From NCBI GenBank assembly GCA_964017235.1, contig OZ024929.1:109601793-109665792 (forward strand): a DNA stretch of 64,000 nt, read 5' to 3'. Of the stretch, positions 43,941 to 55,493 are shown piece after piece. Both the position numbers and the translations under genes were made by a program. The stretch comes from Sabellastarte sp. h YS-2021 (lineage: Eukaryota; Annelida; Polychaeta; Sabellida; Sabellidae). Numbering within the stretch: the stretch's first letter is position 1; each line of letters begins with the position of its first letter. The notes beneath the pieces are model-generated. The model had not been told where the DNA came from. It saw only the letters and a list, made by a program, of their open reading frames with translations, and did not search any database.

Positions 43941-44760
43941 CCAACCTGTAGGAAATCATGGGCTGGGAATCTGTTAATATGGTCCGATTTGACCTTGGAA
44001 CCCTCCTTCAAGGTCAAATGAGGATAGCCAAACATAAAAGTGCTTATAACTCACTTATTATTGGTCCTAGAGGTTTGGAATGAAAACCAACCTATAGAAA
44101 ATCATGAGCTGGGAATTTTTTGGTGTGGTCGGATTTCACCTTGGACCCCTCCTTCAAGGTCAAATGAGGATAGCCAAACTTAAAAGTGCTTATAACTCAC
44201 TTATTATTGGTCCTAGAGGTTTGGAATGGAAAACCAACCTATAGAAAATCATGGGCTGGGAATCTTTTGGTGTGGTCGGATTTCACCTTAGACCCCTCCT
44301 TCCAGGTTAAACGAAGATAGCCAAACTTAAAGTGCTTATAACTCGCGTATTATTGGTCTTGGAGGTTTGGGATGGTAAACCAACATATAGGAAATCATGG
44401 GCTGGGATTCTTTTGGTGTGGTCAGATTTGACCTGGGAACCCTCCTTCAAGGTCAATTGAGGATAGCCAAACTTACAATTGCTTATAACTCGCTTATTAT
44501 TGGTCCTACAGGTTTGGGATGGTAAACAAGCTACAGGAAATCATGGGCTGAGAATTTTTTTGTGTGGTCGGATTTGACCTTAGACCCCTCCGTCAAGGTC
44601 AAACAAGGATAGCCAAACTTAAAAAGTGCCTATGACTCACTTATTATTGGTCCGAGAGGTTTGGGATGGTAAACCATCCTAAATTCTTTGGCTGGGAATC
44701 TTTTGGTATGGTCAGATTTGACCTTTGGATCCCTTCTTCATGGTTGAACGAGGATATTGC
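43941..44760. repeat. Satellite family B inside the 41.5-45.0 kb element, ~146-bp period
   Basis: About 5.5 units of aaatcatgggctgggaatct, tggtgtggtcggatttgacc, ccctccttcaaggtcaaa and gcttataactcacttattat. They differ slightly from the copies at 45260-46340 (gtttggaatgg for gtttgcaatgtg). Confidence 0.88.
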
Positions 44761-45259
44761 ATTTATAGTATTTCTTTAAATATTTTTAACCTACTTTTTA
44801 CACTTAAACAATTACCTTGTTACTTTATTTCATAATACCATTTGCAGGGCACAACTTTTTTGTCCTTTTCTTCTGTCAGCTTCGGAATATCTTTCGAACA
44901 TGCTGTTCAGTTACCATTTACTGTATTTCTGTACAGCCCTTTCCCTGATAATTATGCTTTCCTCTCATTATCACCATCACAAATCAAAAACATTCAGTCA
45001 GCTGACACAGTGCCCGTTCACGGGCACTCTCCTCTTGTTTATATAAATAAGCTTTAAACGCATATTAAACTCCCACTTTTCTGGAATATTCATGTATATA
45101 GTCTGTTATAAAAGCTACAAAACCAGTTTCACTTTACCAGTTTTGATGAACTTCAAATCACCTCCTCCACGTTGTAAAACTTGGAAGTTTTACCTGTGAG
45201 CTGATGACGTCATTATAACACTTTGCAGTACCAGTCACAACGGGAACGGGTATTTTAAA

Positions 45260-46344
45260 CTCTCTATTATTGGTCTTAGAGGTTTGCAATGTGAAACCAA
45301 CCTATAGGAAATCATGGGCTGCGAATCTTCTGATGTGGTCAGATTTGACCTTGTTCCTCTCCTTCAAGGTCAAACAAGGTTAGCCAAAGTTAAAAGTGCT
45401 TATAACTCGCTTATTATTGGTCCTAGAGGTTTGCAATGTGAAACCAACCCATAGGAAATCATGGGCTGCGAATCTTTTGATGTGGTCGGATTTGACCTTG
45501 GGCCCCCCCTTCAAGGTCAAATGAGGATTGCCAAAGTTAAAAGTGGTTAACTATTGGTCCTAAAGGTTTGCAATCTGAAGCCAACCTCTAGGAAATCATG
45601 GGCTGTGAATCTCCTGTGGTCAGATTTGACCTTGGGCCTCTCCTTCAAGGTCAAACAAGGTTAGCCAAACTTAAAAGTGCTTATATTTTGCTTATTATTG
45701 ATCCTACAGGTTTGCAATGTGAAACCAGCCTAAGGACATCATGGGCTGGGAATATTTTCATGGGGTCGGATTTGACCTTGGGCACCTCCTTCAAGGTCAA
45801 ATGAGGATAGCCAAACTTAAAGCGCTTATAACTCGGTTATTGTTGGTCCTAGAGGTTTGCAATGTGAAACCAACCTGTAGGAAATCATGGGGTGTGAATC
45901 TTTTGATGGGGTCAGATTTGACCTTGTGCCTCTCCTTCAAGGTAAAACAAGGATAGCCAAACTTAAAAGTGCTTATAACTCGCTTATTATTGGTCCTAGA
46001 GGTTTGCAATGTGAAACCAACCAAAAGGAAATCATGGGCTCTGAATCATTTGATGTGGTCGGATTTGACCTTGGGCACCTCCTTCAAGGTCTTCGCTTGT
46101 TATTGGTCCTAGATGTTTGCAATGTGAAACCAGCCTATAGGAAGTCATGGGCTGCAAATCTTCTGATGTGGTCAGATTTGACCTTGGGCCTCTCCTTCAA
46201 GGTCAAACAAGGATAGCCAAACTTAAAATTGCTTATAACTCGCTTATTATTGGTCCCAGAGGTTTGCAATGTGAAACCAACCTATAGGAAATCATGGGCT
46301 GTGAATCTTTTGATGTGGTTGCATTTGACCTTGGGCCCCTCTTT
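45260..46344. repeat. Satellite family B, second segment
   Basis: About seven ~140-150-bp units; each has tcctagaggtttgcaatgtg, aaatcatgggctg and ccttcaaggtcaaa. Some units are internally deleted. Broken at 46344 by the next element; matching units reappear at 53060. Confidence 0.88.
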
Positions 46345-46539
46345 ATTATCTCCCGCCAGGCTTTAGCCCGGGAGGGAGATTATGAAATGATGCCTGTGTG
46401 CATTAGTTAGTCACGCAGATTTCTCCAAAAATACTACAGCTACAGATTTTTTTGTAAATTAATTGTCCCAATGAATTTTCACGCCCTCGAAAAATTTTGG
46501 GGTTTTATGGACTTAGGCCTAACGATAAGTGAGTAATAG

Positions 46540-47800
46540 CAATCTTAGCTACTTGGAGTAAAGGGCTCATAACTCAAAAACTATTGCAGTTACAACTTTT
46601 TCTTCAAATATGTTGTTCAGCTACTTTGTCCATTGTAACTCCATAACTGGTGCAGTTACAGTATTTTCCTAAAATATGTTGTTCAGCTACTTTGGCCTTA
46701 ATTATAAAATGCCATATAGTTTGGGTTTCTATTGCATGCCATAAGTGAGTAATAGCTATTTTCTTATTTGTAGCAAAATAATGACATCAGTAAATGTCAA
46801 ATATCTTCAAAAGTATTAATGTTAGGGAATTCTTTTCAAATATGTTATTCATCTAGTTTTTGGTAAGCTATCACATAGTAAAGTTTCAGACCTGTTGAAC
46901 ATTGGATAGCTGAGTAATAGCTACTTTGAAATTGTGACTGTTGAGTAAATCCATTGTAACTCCAAAACTATTGCAGTTAGAGTATTTTCCTAAAATATGT
47001 TATTCAGCTACTTTGTCCTTAACTATAAGATGGCATACAGTTTGGGATTCTATTGCATGCCATAAGTGAGTAATAGCTATTTCCTTATTTGAAGTAAAAT
47101 AACGACATGAGTAAATTTCAAATATCTTCAAAAGTATTAAAATTAGGGAATTCTTTTCAAATATGTTATTCATCTAGTTTTTGGTAAGCTGTGACATAGT
47201 AAAGTTTGAGACCTGTTGCACATTGGATAGCTGAGTAATAGCTACTTTGAAATTGTGACTGTTGAGTAAATCCATTGTAACTCCAAAACTATTGCAGTTA
47301 GAGTATTTTCCTAAAATATGTTATTCAGCTACTTTGTCCTTAACTATAAGATGGCATACAGTTTGGGATTCTATTGCATGCCATAAGTGAGTAATAGCTA
47401 TTTCCTTATTTGAAGCAAAATAACGACATGAGTAAATTTCAAATATCTTCAAAAGTATTAAAATTAGGGAATTCTTTTCAAATATGTTATTCATCTAGTT
47501 TTTGATGAGCTATCAGATAGTAAAGCTGCAAACCTGTTGCACACTGGACAGCTGAGTAATAGCTACTTTGAAATTGTGACTGTTGAGTAAATCCATTGTA
47601 ACTCAAAAACTACTGCAGTTACAGGATTTTCCTAAAATAATTTGTTCAGATACTTTGTCCTTAACTATAAGATGGCATATCGTTTGGGGTTCCATTGCAT
47701 GTCATAAGTGAGCAATAGCTATTTTTATCTTATTTGTAGCAAAATTATGATGGAAATAAATGTCAAATACCTTCACAAGTACCAAAGTTAGGCAAATCTT
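46540..47800. repeat. Satellite family C, higher-order period of about 307 bp
   Basis: Each higher-order unit joins two related halves: aactattgcagttagagtat with gttattcagctactttgtcc, and ttcaaaagtattaaaattag with gttattcatctagtttttgg. About four units, successive ones nearly identical. Contains gctgagtaatagctacttt. Confidence 0.82.
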
Positions 47801-47919
47801 TTCATTTATTATTCATCTAGTTTTTCAAAAGCTTAATTTCCTGTGTCCTTTATATTTTTGTTGCTTTTGAAGATGTACGTCAATAGCCAAGTGAGTAGAT
47901 AGCTGAGCAAGAGCTACTA

Positions 47920-49520
47920 AAATGAGTAAATGTCTTTTATCTCTAAAAGTATTATAGGTAGGCAATTTCTTCTAAATAAGTCATTCACATACTTTTGGGT
48001 GATCTACCACATAGTGAAGTTGCGGAACTGTAGCTCTTTGGATAGCTGAGTAATAGCTACTAAAATGAGTAAATATCTTTTATCTCTAAAAGTATTACAG
48101 GTAGGCAATTTCTTCTAAATAAGTCATTCACCTACTTTTGGGTGATCTACCACATAGTGAAGTTGCAGAACTGTATCTCTTTGGATAGCTGAGTAATAGC
48201 TACTAAAATGACTAAATGTCTTTTATCTCTAAAAGTATTACAGGTAGACAATTTCTTCTAAATAAGTCATTCACCTACTTTTGGGTGATCTACCACATAG
48301 TGAAGTTGCAGAACTGTAGCTCTTTGGATAGCTGAGTAATAGCTACTAAGATGAGTAAATGTCTTTTATCTCGAAAAGTATTACAGGTAGGCAATTTCTT
48401 CTAAATAAGTCATTCACCTACTTTTGGGTGGTCTACCACATAGTGAAGTTGCAGAACTGTAGCTCTTTGGATAACTGAGTAATAGCTACTAAAATGAGCA
48501 AATGTCTTTTATCTCTAAAAGTATTACAGGTAGGCAATTTCTTCTAAATAAGTCATTCACCTACTTTTGGGTGATCTACCACATATTGAAGTTGCAGAAC
48601 TGTAGCTCTTTGGATAGCGGAGTAATAGCTACTAAAATGAGTAAATGTCTTTTATCTCTAAAAGTATTACAGGTAGGCAATTTCTTCTAAATAAGTCATT
48701 CACCTACTTTTGGGTGATCTACCACATAGTGAAGTTGCAGAACTGTAGCTCTTTGGATAGCTGAGTAATAGCTACTAAAATGAGTAAATGTCTTTTATCT
48801 AAGTATTACAGGTAGGCAATTTCTTCTGAATAAGTCATTCACCTACTTTTGTGTGATCTACCACATAGTGAAGTTGCAGAACTGTAGCTCTTTGGATAGG
48901 TGAGTAATAGCTACCAAAATGAGTAATTGTCTTTTGTCTCTAAAAATATTACACATAGGCAATTTCTTCTAAATAAGTCATTCACCTACTTTTGTGTGAT
49001 CTACCACATAGTGAAGTTTCAGAACTGTAGCTCTTTGGATAGCTGAGTAATAGCTACTAAAATGAGTAAATGTCTTTTATCTCTAAAAGTATTACAGTTA
49101 GGCAATTTCTTCTAAATAAGTCATTCACCTACTTTTGGGTGATCTACCACATAGTGAAGTTGCAGAACTGTAGCTCTTTGGATAGCTGAGTAATAGCTAC
49201 TAAAGTGAGTAAATGTCTTTTATCTCTAAAAGTATTACAGGTAGGTAATTTCTTCTAAATAAGTCATTCACCTACTTTTGGGTGATCTACAGCATAGTGA
49301 AGTTGCAGAACTGTAGCTCTTTGGATGGCAGAGTAATAGCCACTAAAATAAGTAAATATCTTTTATCTCTAAAAGTGTTACAAATAGGCAATTTCTTCTA
49401 AATACGTACTTACCTACTTTGGGTTGATCTACTGCATAATAAAGTTGCAGAACTGTAGCTCTCTGGATGGCAGAGTAATAGCTACTAAAGTGAGTAAATG
49501 TCTTTTGTCTTTAAAAGTAT
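47920..49520. repeat. Satellite family D, 143-bp period, about 11 copies
   Basis: Units contain gtcttttatctctaaaagta, ttacaggtaggcaatttctt, cattcacctacttttgggtg, agtgaagttgcagaactgta and gctgagtaatagctactaaa. Copies are very similar, so expansion looks recent. Confidence 0.92.
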
Positions 49521-49639
49521 TGCAATCAAACATTAAACTTGTTGTCACTTCTACATGTGCCTCCATCTCACAAGAAAATTTATATTCCACTATCTTTAGT
49601 ACATCTAATTTATATGGCGGGAGATAAATGCATGCGTCA

Positions 49640-52600
49640 GGATGCTTGTTATTATTATTATTATCATACATTTAAATATAGCACCTGTTCTTAAAAATAA
49701 AGCTCAAAGTGCTGTACATTAACAAAAAATACTATTATTAATAAAAGCATATAGTAAAAATAGGGTAAAAAGTTAAAGTTGAAAAATATTAAAGGACTAT
49801 GTAAAACTAATTATAAAAAGATGAGTCTTGAGGTGCTTCTTAAAATCCAACAAAGAACTCAGTTCCTGATGTAAGATGGCAGTTTGTTCCACAGGAAGGG
49901 TCCATCATTTTGGAAAGCAGCTTGTCCATATTTTGTGTGTGATGGTTTAGCAGTAAGTTCCCATCAGATGACCGGAGAGTTCTGCTTGGTGTGTATGGAG
50001 AAATTACGTCAGCCAGGTAGGATGGAGCAGTTTGACGAATAGAGTTGAATGTGTGGACCAGGATTTTAAACTCAATTCTCTTTGATATTGGAAGCCCAAT
50101 GAAGGTCTTTGAGAACAGGAGAAATATGGTCAAATCTATGAGTCTTGGAAATGACTCGTGGTGCAATGTTTTGAATTTATTGAAATCTGTTCAGCTGAGC
50201 GTGTGGTACACCATATAAGAGGCTCTTTCCATAGTCCAATCGTGATGTGACAAATGCATGAATAAGAGGTTTTGTTGCATCTGTGGTCAAATATTTACGA
50301 GCCTTGTAAATTGACCGAGGATGAAAGGTGGCAGACTGACATTTTCTTATTATGAAGTCATTCATATTCAATCTGCTGTCAAAGATACAACCCAGATTTG
50401 TAACTGATTGGCTTGAGGTTACTGAGGCATTACCAACTTTGACAGATACTGAGCTGAGGTGACAGAGAGAGTTGTTAGAACCAATCATCAGGACCTCAGT
50501 CTTGTCATCATTGAGTGTTAACATATTTAGGTGCATCCACATCTGGATATCATCTATGCACTGGGTTAGTGACTAAAATCCTGCACTGGGATTGAGAGTA
50601 ACATACAGCTGATTGTCGTGAGCATAGAAATTTTAGTGATGGTTAGGAGTAGTTGCTCAACACATTTTAAGAAGTGGTGTAGGGATAGGATCCAGATTAT
50701 AAGATGCTGATGATGAAGCTAAAATTATCTTCCCAATTTCTTTTGTTGCAGGTTGGAAAATTTTCAGTGTCTGACTGTCTGATCATTCTTAAAATGAGGA
50801 AACATGTCTTCTTTGGCCAGGTGCATTGCAGATAGAGCCGACTCAGAATAAATTGCAGATCTCATTTTTACAATCTTGTCCTTGAAAAAGTTACTAAAAT
50901 GAGCAGGCAAAGTCTGTTTCATCATCACTGGGGAGAGATGGTGCACTTGTCATGTTCAGGATGCTTTTGGCTGTGCGAAAAAGGACCTTTGTATCTTCAG
51001 ACCGTATGATCTGGCAAGAGCAGAATTCAGTCTTGGCTTTACACAGAAGGCAGTTGACAACACTGCACTGCTTGCGATAGAGAACCCAGTCATCCTTGGA
51101 GCCTGATTTCCTCCATTTTCTCTCGAGGGGACGTTTAAAAATCTTAGCCTTTTCGGAGATTCGCATTGTACCACTTTGTGATGGGGTAATGATAAACTTT
51201 TTCTCTTTCAGAGGTACATGGATATCTAATAAATTCTTGAGGCTTTTATTATAGTGTGATGACAGTTCAGACATATTTTGATCTTTTAGATTGGACTCAA
51301 CAGCTGGGTTATTTCAGTCTTAAAACTACCAATGTCAATTGACTTTAAGTCATGATACGGAGGCTTTTTGACAGCTGGAGAGGGTTTGATGATATGTAGC
51401 TTCAACATTATCGCATAATGATCACTGATACTCAGATCACAGACACTGATACTTGTAATGAGGTTGAAATCTGATTTTGAGATAACAGCATCAAGACTGA
51501 CCCTTAGTATGTGTTGCTACAGAGACATGTTGATGTAAGCTGTAGGACTGGAGTATCTTGTAAAGTTCTTGGGTCTTGGGACAGTTTTGACAGTCAGGCT
51601 GAACATTTAAATCTCCAATAATTAAGATCTCACTGCTGAAGACAGCAATCTCACTGCAGAAGTTGGTGAAATCCTCAAAGAAATCCCTCATCTTTAATCC
51701 ATTCTTTTGACTGGGTGGGGGACGATAGATCAAAAATATGTTCAATTGTTTGTTAGATATGTTGCATTTGCATTCAAGTAACTCAAATGTTTAGTGGTTT
51801 GAACGGTAAACCGGTATACCGCATTTCGTTTCATTTAGGTAGAAATGACGAAATCGGCAAAGAACATTTAAGTACCGGTTATTGAAAATGTCATTAGGCT
51901 TTCTACTGGATAATATTTTGTCAAAACAATAAAGAACATATATATTTCAAGAACTAACTTACATTTTTACGTTATATTCATGGTAAATGAAGTTTAGAAA
52001 CTTCAAATATCTCGCGAATGTATATTTCCTATTGATAATGTAGCTCATGTACACTCGCATAAAACTTTTTATTATATCTCTGTAAACTTTCGAAATCCCA
52101 GATTTCATTCGGTTTCAAAGCCCCGAAAACCAGTTTTTATTTTCAGAATCGGTTTGACCACTACAAATGTTTGGTATATCCGTTTAGGAAAGGCTATAAT
52201 TCTAAGCTGTGATTTGAACAAGAGCCCAACTTCACCACCAGAACCTGTAGTTCTGGGAACATTGATAAAGTCATATCCTTCTTGCACTAGGTCACCAATG
52301 ATATCCCACTGTTTTCTCTTTACGCCAGGTTTCAGTCAAAGCCACTATGTCATCAGTAATATAGTCACAGAGCTGTATGGCCTTGTTTCTCACAGATCTT
52401 GTGTTTAACACCAAGATGTGAATTTTAGAAACATCCTTATGGAATGATTGAAGTTGACCTGTCACAAAGTTATCACTATTAATAGCTTTCTGATTAATAG
52501 TTCTGCAGGGTAGCAGATGACAATAATTATTAACAATTCTTTTAATTTTATAGTATTTATGTTTTCCACCCTTGAACCCTCTTTTTGTTGGAGGTTTGCA

Positions 52601-52660
52601 GCAAATATCCAGGCCTCTTATTTGATGTGACCACTGGGTAATCTTACTCCACTGTAGCAA
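49640..52660 (-). pseudogene. Decayed CR1/L2-type LINE, RT core deleted, hAT MITE inserted
   Basis: Read from right to left. Endonuclease start at about 52400-52330 (LVLNTRSVRNKAIQLCDYI, VALTETW), then an interruption by a MITE (51792-52163). Endonuclease middle at 51745-51491 (ILIIGDLNVQPD), the linker with PLERKWRKSG (51274-50894), then RT thumb (NDDKTEVLMIGS, VTNLGCIFDSRLN, HAFVTSRLDYG; 50542-50177) and C terminus (FKILVHTFNSI, PSRTLRSS; 50166-49840). The palm with the YADD-type motif is missing between about 50760 and 50560. Several frameshifts. The 3' UTR ends in an (ATT)n tract at about 49649-49664. This is a different family from the plus-strand LINE. Confidence 0.85.
51792..52163. mobile_element. 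hAT-type MITE inside the minus-strand LINE
   Basis: 372 bp. Ends TAGTGGTTTGAACGG (left) and TAGTGGTCAAACCG (right, minus strand). Perfect 8-bp target duplication caaatgtt at 51784-51791 and 52164-52171. LINE coding sequence is found on both sides, so the MITE is younger. Confidence 0.87.
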
Positions 52661-53059
52661 TTGAGGGACTTCAGTTCATCAGAAGAATACTTGAATTTAG
52701 TGACTGAATAGCAACACATAAGCACATCAGACAATGGCCTAAAATCAATTAGGCAAATTACACATGACACAATGTCACTAACAAATTGGCATGACCAGGT
52801 AAATTGAAAGCTTCTCACTTGATTAGTTGCGAGAAAACCTTACATAATCAGCACACAATTAACACCAGTGGAATTTTTTTTCAATGGAGATGTTCACTTT
52901 TAAACTCAAATAACACATAAATACATCAGTTGTATGGAACAATGAAATATCCACTATGATCCTTGTGTGTTACTTTACATTATAAGGCTGAGCTAGTCAC
53001 GATATAGAATATATCCACATGAAAAATTAGATTGTTCTGAGAGCTGAAAAAGATGCTGC
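52661..53059. other. LINE 5' flank or unannotated sequence
   Basis: Some minus-strand frames (52618-52818) may be the 5' part of the decayed LINE, but no motif confirms this. Confidence 0.3.
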
Positions 53060-54120
53060 CAGCAAGGGCGCAACCACATGTTAAATGGGTTAAATGAGGA
53101 TAGAAAAAAGTGCTAATAACTCACATATAATTGGTCTTGGAGGTTTGCACTGTGAAACCAACCTGTAGGAAATCATGGGCTGCGAATCTTCTGATGTGGT
53201 CAGATTTGATCTTGGGCCTCTCCTTTATGCAGGTGTTCCACTGGAGCCTGTAACCGACCCTACGAAATCCCCGACAGGACGGTATAGTTACAGACAGGAC
53301 GTTTTTCCCAAAAAATTGCTAATGGGTTTTTACAGTGAGAAGAAATATCTTGTGATTGAATCCAAATAGTTTGTTAACTTTTATTTAAATTGCTCTGGTG
53401 AAATAAGCTGAGACTTTGATTATTATGTCACCAAATAAAACACTTGTTCAGGTTTCTCAGTTATTTACAGCATACATGTGGACCTTTTCTATCTCTGTAA
53501 CTTTGAAATTATGATCACTTGCACTGTTTCTTTGTCATTCTTAACATAATTTTTGATCATATTTTTACCCCACATCATGCTGGAAATGGACTGCAAATGA
53601 GCAGTACTTAAGTTACAAAAGACAAGCCAGCTTCATATTACGACAGGCCTGCAAGTGATAACGACAAGCCTGGAAGGGTTACAGACAAGCCTTTAAGTGT
53701 AACCGACAGGCCTGTTGCTAGGGGGCTGAAATTAGGATTGGATACAAGGGTTGGTAACGGTCGTAGAAATATCGGACATGTTTGATATTTCACCGACTCT
53801 CCCCGACAGGCCGGGAACTTAAACCGACCATGTAAACATTGGTCCCGACTCTCCAAAAGTGCAGAGTTACCGGCCTGTCGGCTCCAGTGGAACACCTGCA
53901 TCAAGGTCAAACAAGGATAGCCAAAATTAAAAGTGCTTATAACTCACTTATTGTTGGTGCTAGAGGTTTGCACTGTGAAACCAACCTATAGGAAATCATG
54001 GGCTGCGAATCTTCTGATGTGGTCAGATTTGACCTTGGGCCCTTGCTTCAAGGTCAAATGAGGGTAGCCAAACTTAAAAGTGCTTACAACTTTCTTATTA
54101 TTGAAAAATGCTGTTTATCT
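53060..54120. repeat. Satellite family B, third segment, split by a foldback element
   Basis: Satellite B units at 53090-53227 and 53901-54110 match those at 45260-46340. A foldback element lies between them. Confidence 0.85.
53228..53900. mobile_element. Non-autonomous DNA element with 21-bp perfect inverted termini
   Basis: The left end TGCAGGTGTTCCACTGGAGC is exactly inverted at the right end. The interior repeats gacaggcctg- and cccgac-type words. It sits in a satellite unit: the left flank ends ctcctt and the right flank resumes tcaaggtcaaac, the phrase that is continuous in intact units. The exact target duplication could not be resolved. Confidence 0.85.
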
Positions 54121-55304
54121 TTGAACTATGTTAGTTGGCCTTTTCCGGTGGATACATCTTGCATCTGGCCACAAATGCGTCCTTGGTCTAGTTATACATG
54201 TATTAAACTAATATTCTTCTGAACATATCATACAAAAAACAAGTAAATGATAACTGAAAGAAATTCATATTTACACCTTGATCATGCTTTAGTTCTGGTT
54301 TACAGTTTCATATTTATTGCTCCAAGATATAGCTGTTTGATCTAATAAACATGAGTTCCTCAAATGTTTCCTCAAATTCACACAATTAGTTATCCTTATC
54401 TAACTGATCGTTCATTAAAACTGTCTGATTTCATGTTCAGACAGTTCAAAAGTGGTTATTTTAATAATATAAATCATCCAAGCCAAAACACAGATGAAAA
54501 ATTTACTTCAATTTACAAGTGTGGTGAAGAAATTACCATGAAAACACATTTAAGCCATAATAAACAATTTAATTTTCCAAAATGCAAAGACATTGTTGCC
54601 CTTTATTTCATTGTTTGTATAATCTGTTGATAATGTTCAAATACATAAATGGAAATATAACTTACTCCGATATGACATGTGATGTGTCAACCTAAACAAA
54701 GGAATTTCCTTACAATGGCTTGTCATACATGTATTTTAAGAGGAGTTTTACACTGTCCCTGTCTTTTTTTTCATAAGCTTGTGTTTTCAGGGCAAAAAGT
54801 GATACAAGGTTTATTATGAGGGGTTTAGGCCTCTCATTATATTGATAAACAATATTGAAAAATATCCCCAAATATATTCACAAATTAAATTCACAGTTTA
54901 ATGACAGGGTTTTATTGTTACATATACATGTACATATAACAAAGAATTACCCCCTTACAAAACATTAATAAATCTCTATTCAAATGACCATCATGTGTCT
55001 ATTAAAACAAATGGGCTTACCTTTAAATGAATCAATAGATTGGAAGTTGTCATTCCAGAAGTTGCTACAGTGGTCGTGCAATGTTTACATTTTGTTCTGT
55101 ATTTCCCAGGGCTGGTATTCACGAAGGGTCTTAGACTTCGCCAGGTCTTAGGCTTAAATCCAGTCTTAAAGTTAAGACTTTTTTCTCAGCTAAGTTTTGT
55201 CTTAAAACCGTGTTCACAAAGGGTGACGTAGCTAAGTCCAAGATTATCAAATAACCATTGGTTTTCTGTGTCATATAACCTTTCTTTTCTATTCAAACTA
55301 TACT
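54121..55304. other. Unannotated; possible small repeat at about 55107-55240
   Basis: No gene recognised. At 55107 cagggctggtattcacgaag, with a related cgtgttcacaaagggtg near 55210, looks like a small foldback repeat; target duplication not found. Confidence 0.3.
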
Positions 55305-55493
55305 TTTTATTGCGTTAATACATCCTATCCAATGGACAATAGCTTATCCGGTCGGCGCGGACCGGCCCGCCAAATGTCAGAAAAAGACGTCCTGTGTCTC
55401 CACCGGCCAGGCCGGCCCAGTACTGTGCACTCGCCAGATGGCGTGTCGTACTTCCTTCCTGTCTGGACAGCGTGACGTCATAGCATCTTTTTC
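55305..55493 (+). repeat. DIRS left inverted terminal repeat
   Basis: The inner ~165 bp matches the right repeat in inverted orientation with only a few differences (for example cgcgg for catgg). The outer edge ttttattgcgttaatacatc differs from the right repeat and is instead mirrored in the internal complementary region at 61151-61190. Confidence 0.92.

Larger units (their letters stand above)
41485..45035. mobile_element. Satellite-bearing non-autonomous element with subterminal GTCAGCTGAC repeats
   Basis: Left flank with gtcagctgac (41489-41498, repeated at once) and a GC-rich gcgtgggcgtccgcgtccgc. The core is satellite A then satellite B. The right end has gtcagctgac (44997-45006) followed by a perfect hairpin gtgcccg-ttca-cgggcac (45010-45027) and tctcctcttg. 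Subterminal repeats plus a 3' hairpin around a satellite core match the pearl/Helentron-derived plan (inference). No ORF of note. Confidence 0.6.
41013..45259. mobile_element. Candidate TIR-bounded insertion interrupting satellite B
   Basis: TTTAAAATACCC at 41013-41024 is inverted as GGGTATTTTAAA at 45248-45259. Satellite B stops at the left boundary and resumes right after the right one. No target duplication is clear. It encloses the satellite-bearing element at 41485-45035, so the structure would be doubly nested. Confidence 0.4.
46345..49628. mobile_element. Satellite-bearing non-autonomous element with ATCTCCCGCCA subterminal repeats
   Basis: The left end has atctcccgcca (46348-46358) in a palindrome with gggagggagat. 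The right end has tggcgggagat (49615-49625). Between them are satellite C (about 46540-47800) and satellite D (about 47920-49520). It has no coding capacity and shares the flank-array-flank plan of the other elements. Confidence 0.62.

Noticed and set aside
45598..46216. ORFs with repeated MGCESFDVVGFDLG peptides
   Set aside because: They follow satellite B units and recur wherever the satellite occurs, without start context or conservation.
41860..49520. CRISPR-like regular repeats
   Set aside because: Units are contiguous 143-307-bp satellites without spacers in a eukaryotic genome.
54364..54630. 88-codon plus-strand ORF
   Set aside because: No similarity recognised and low complexity; treated as chance.
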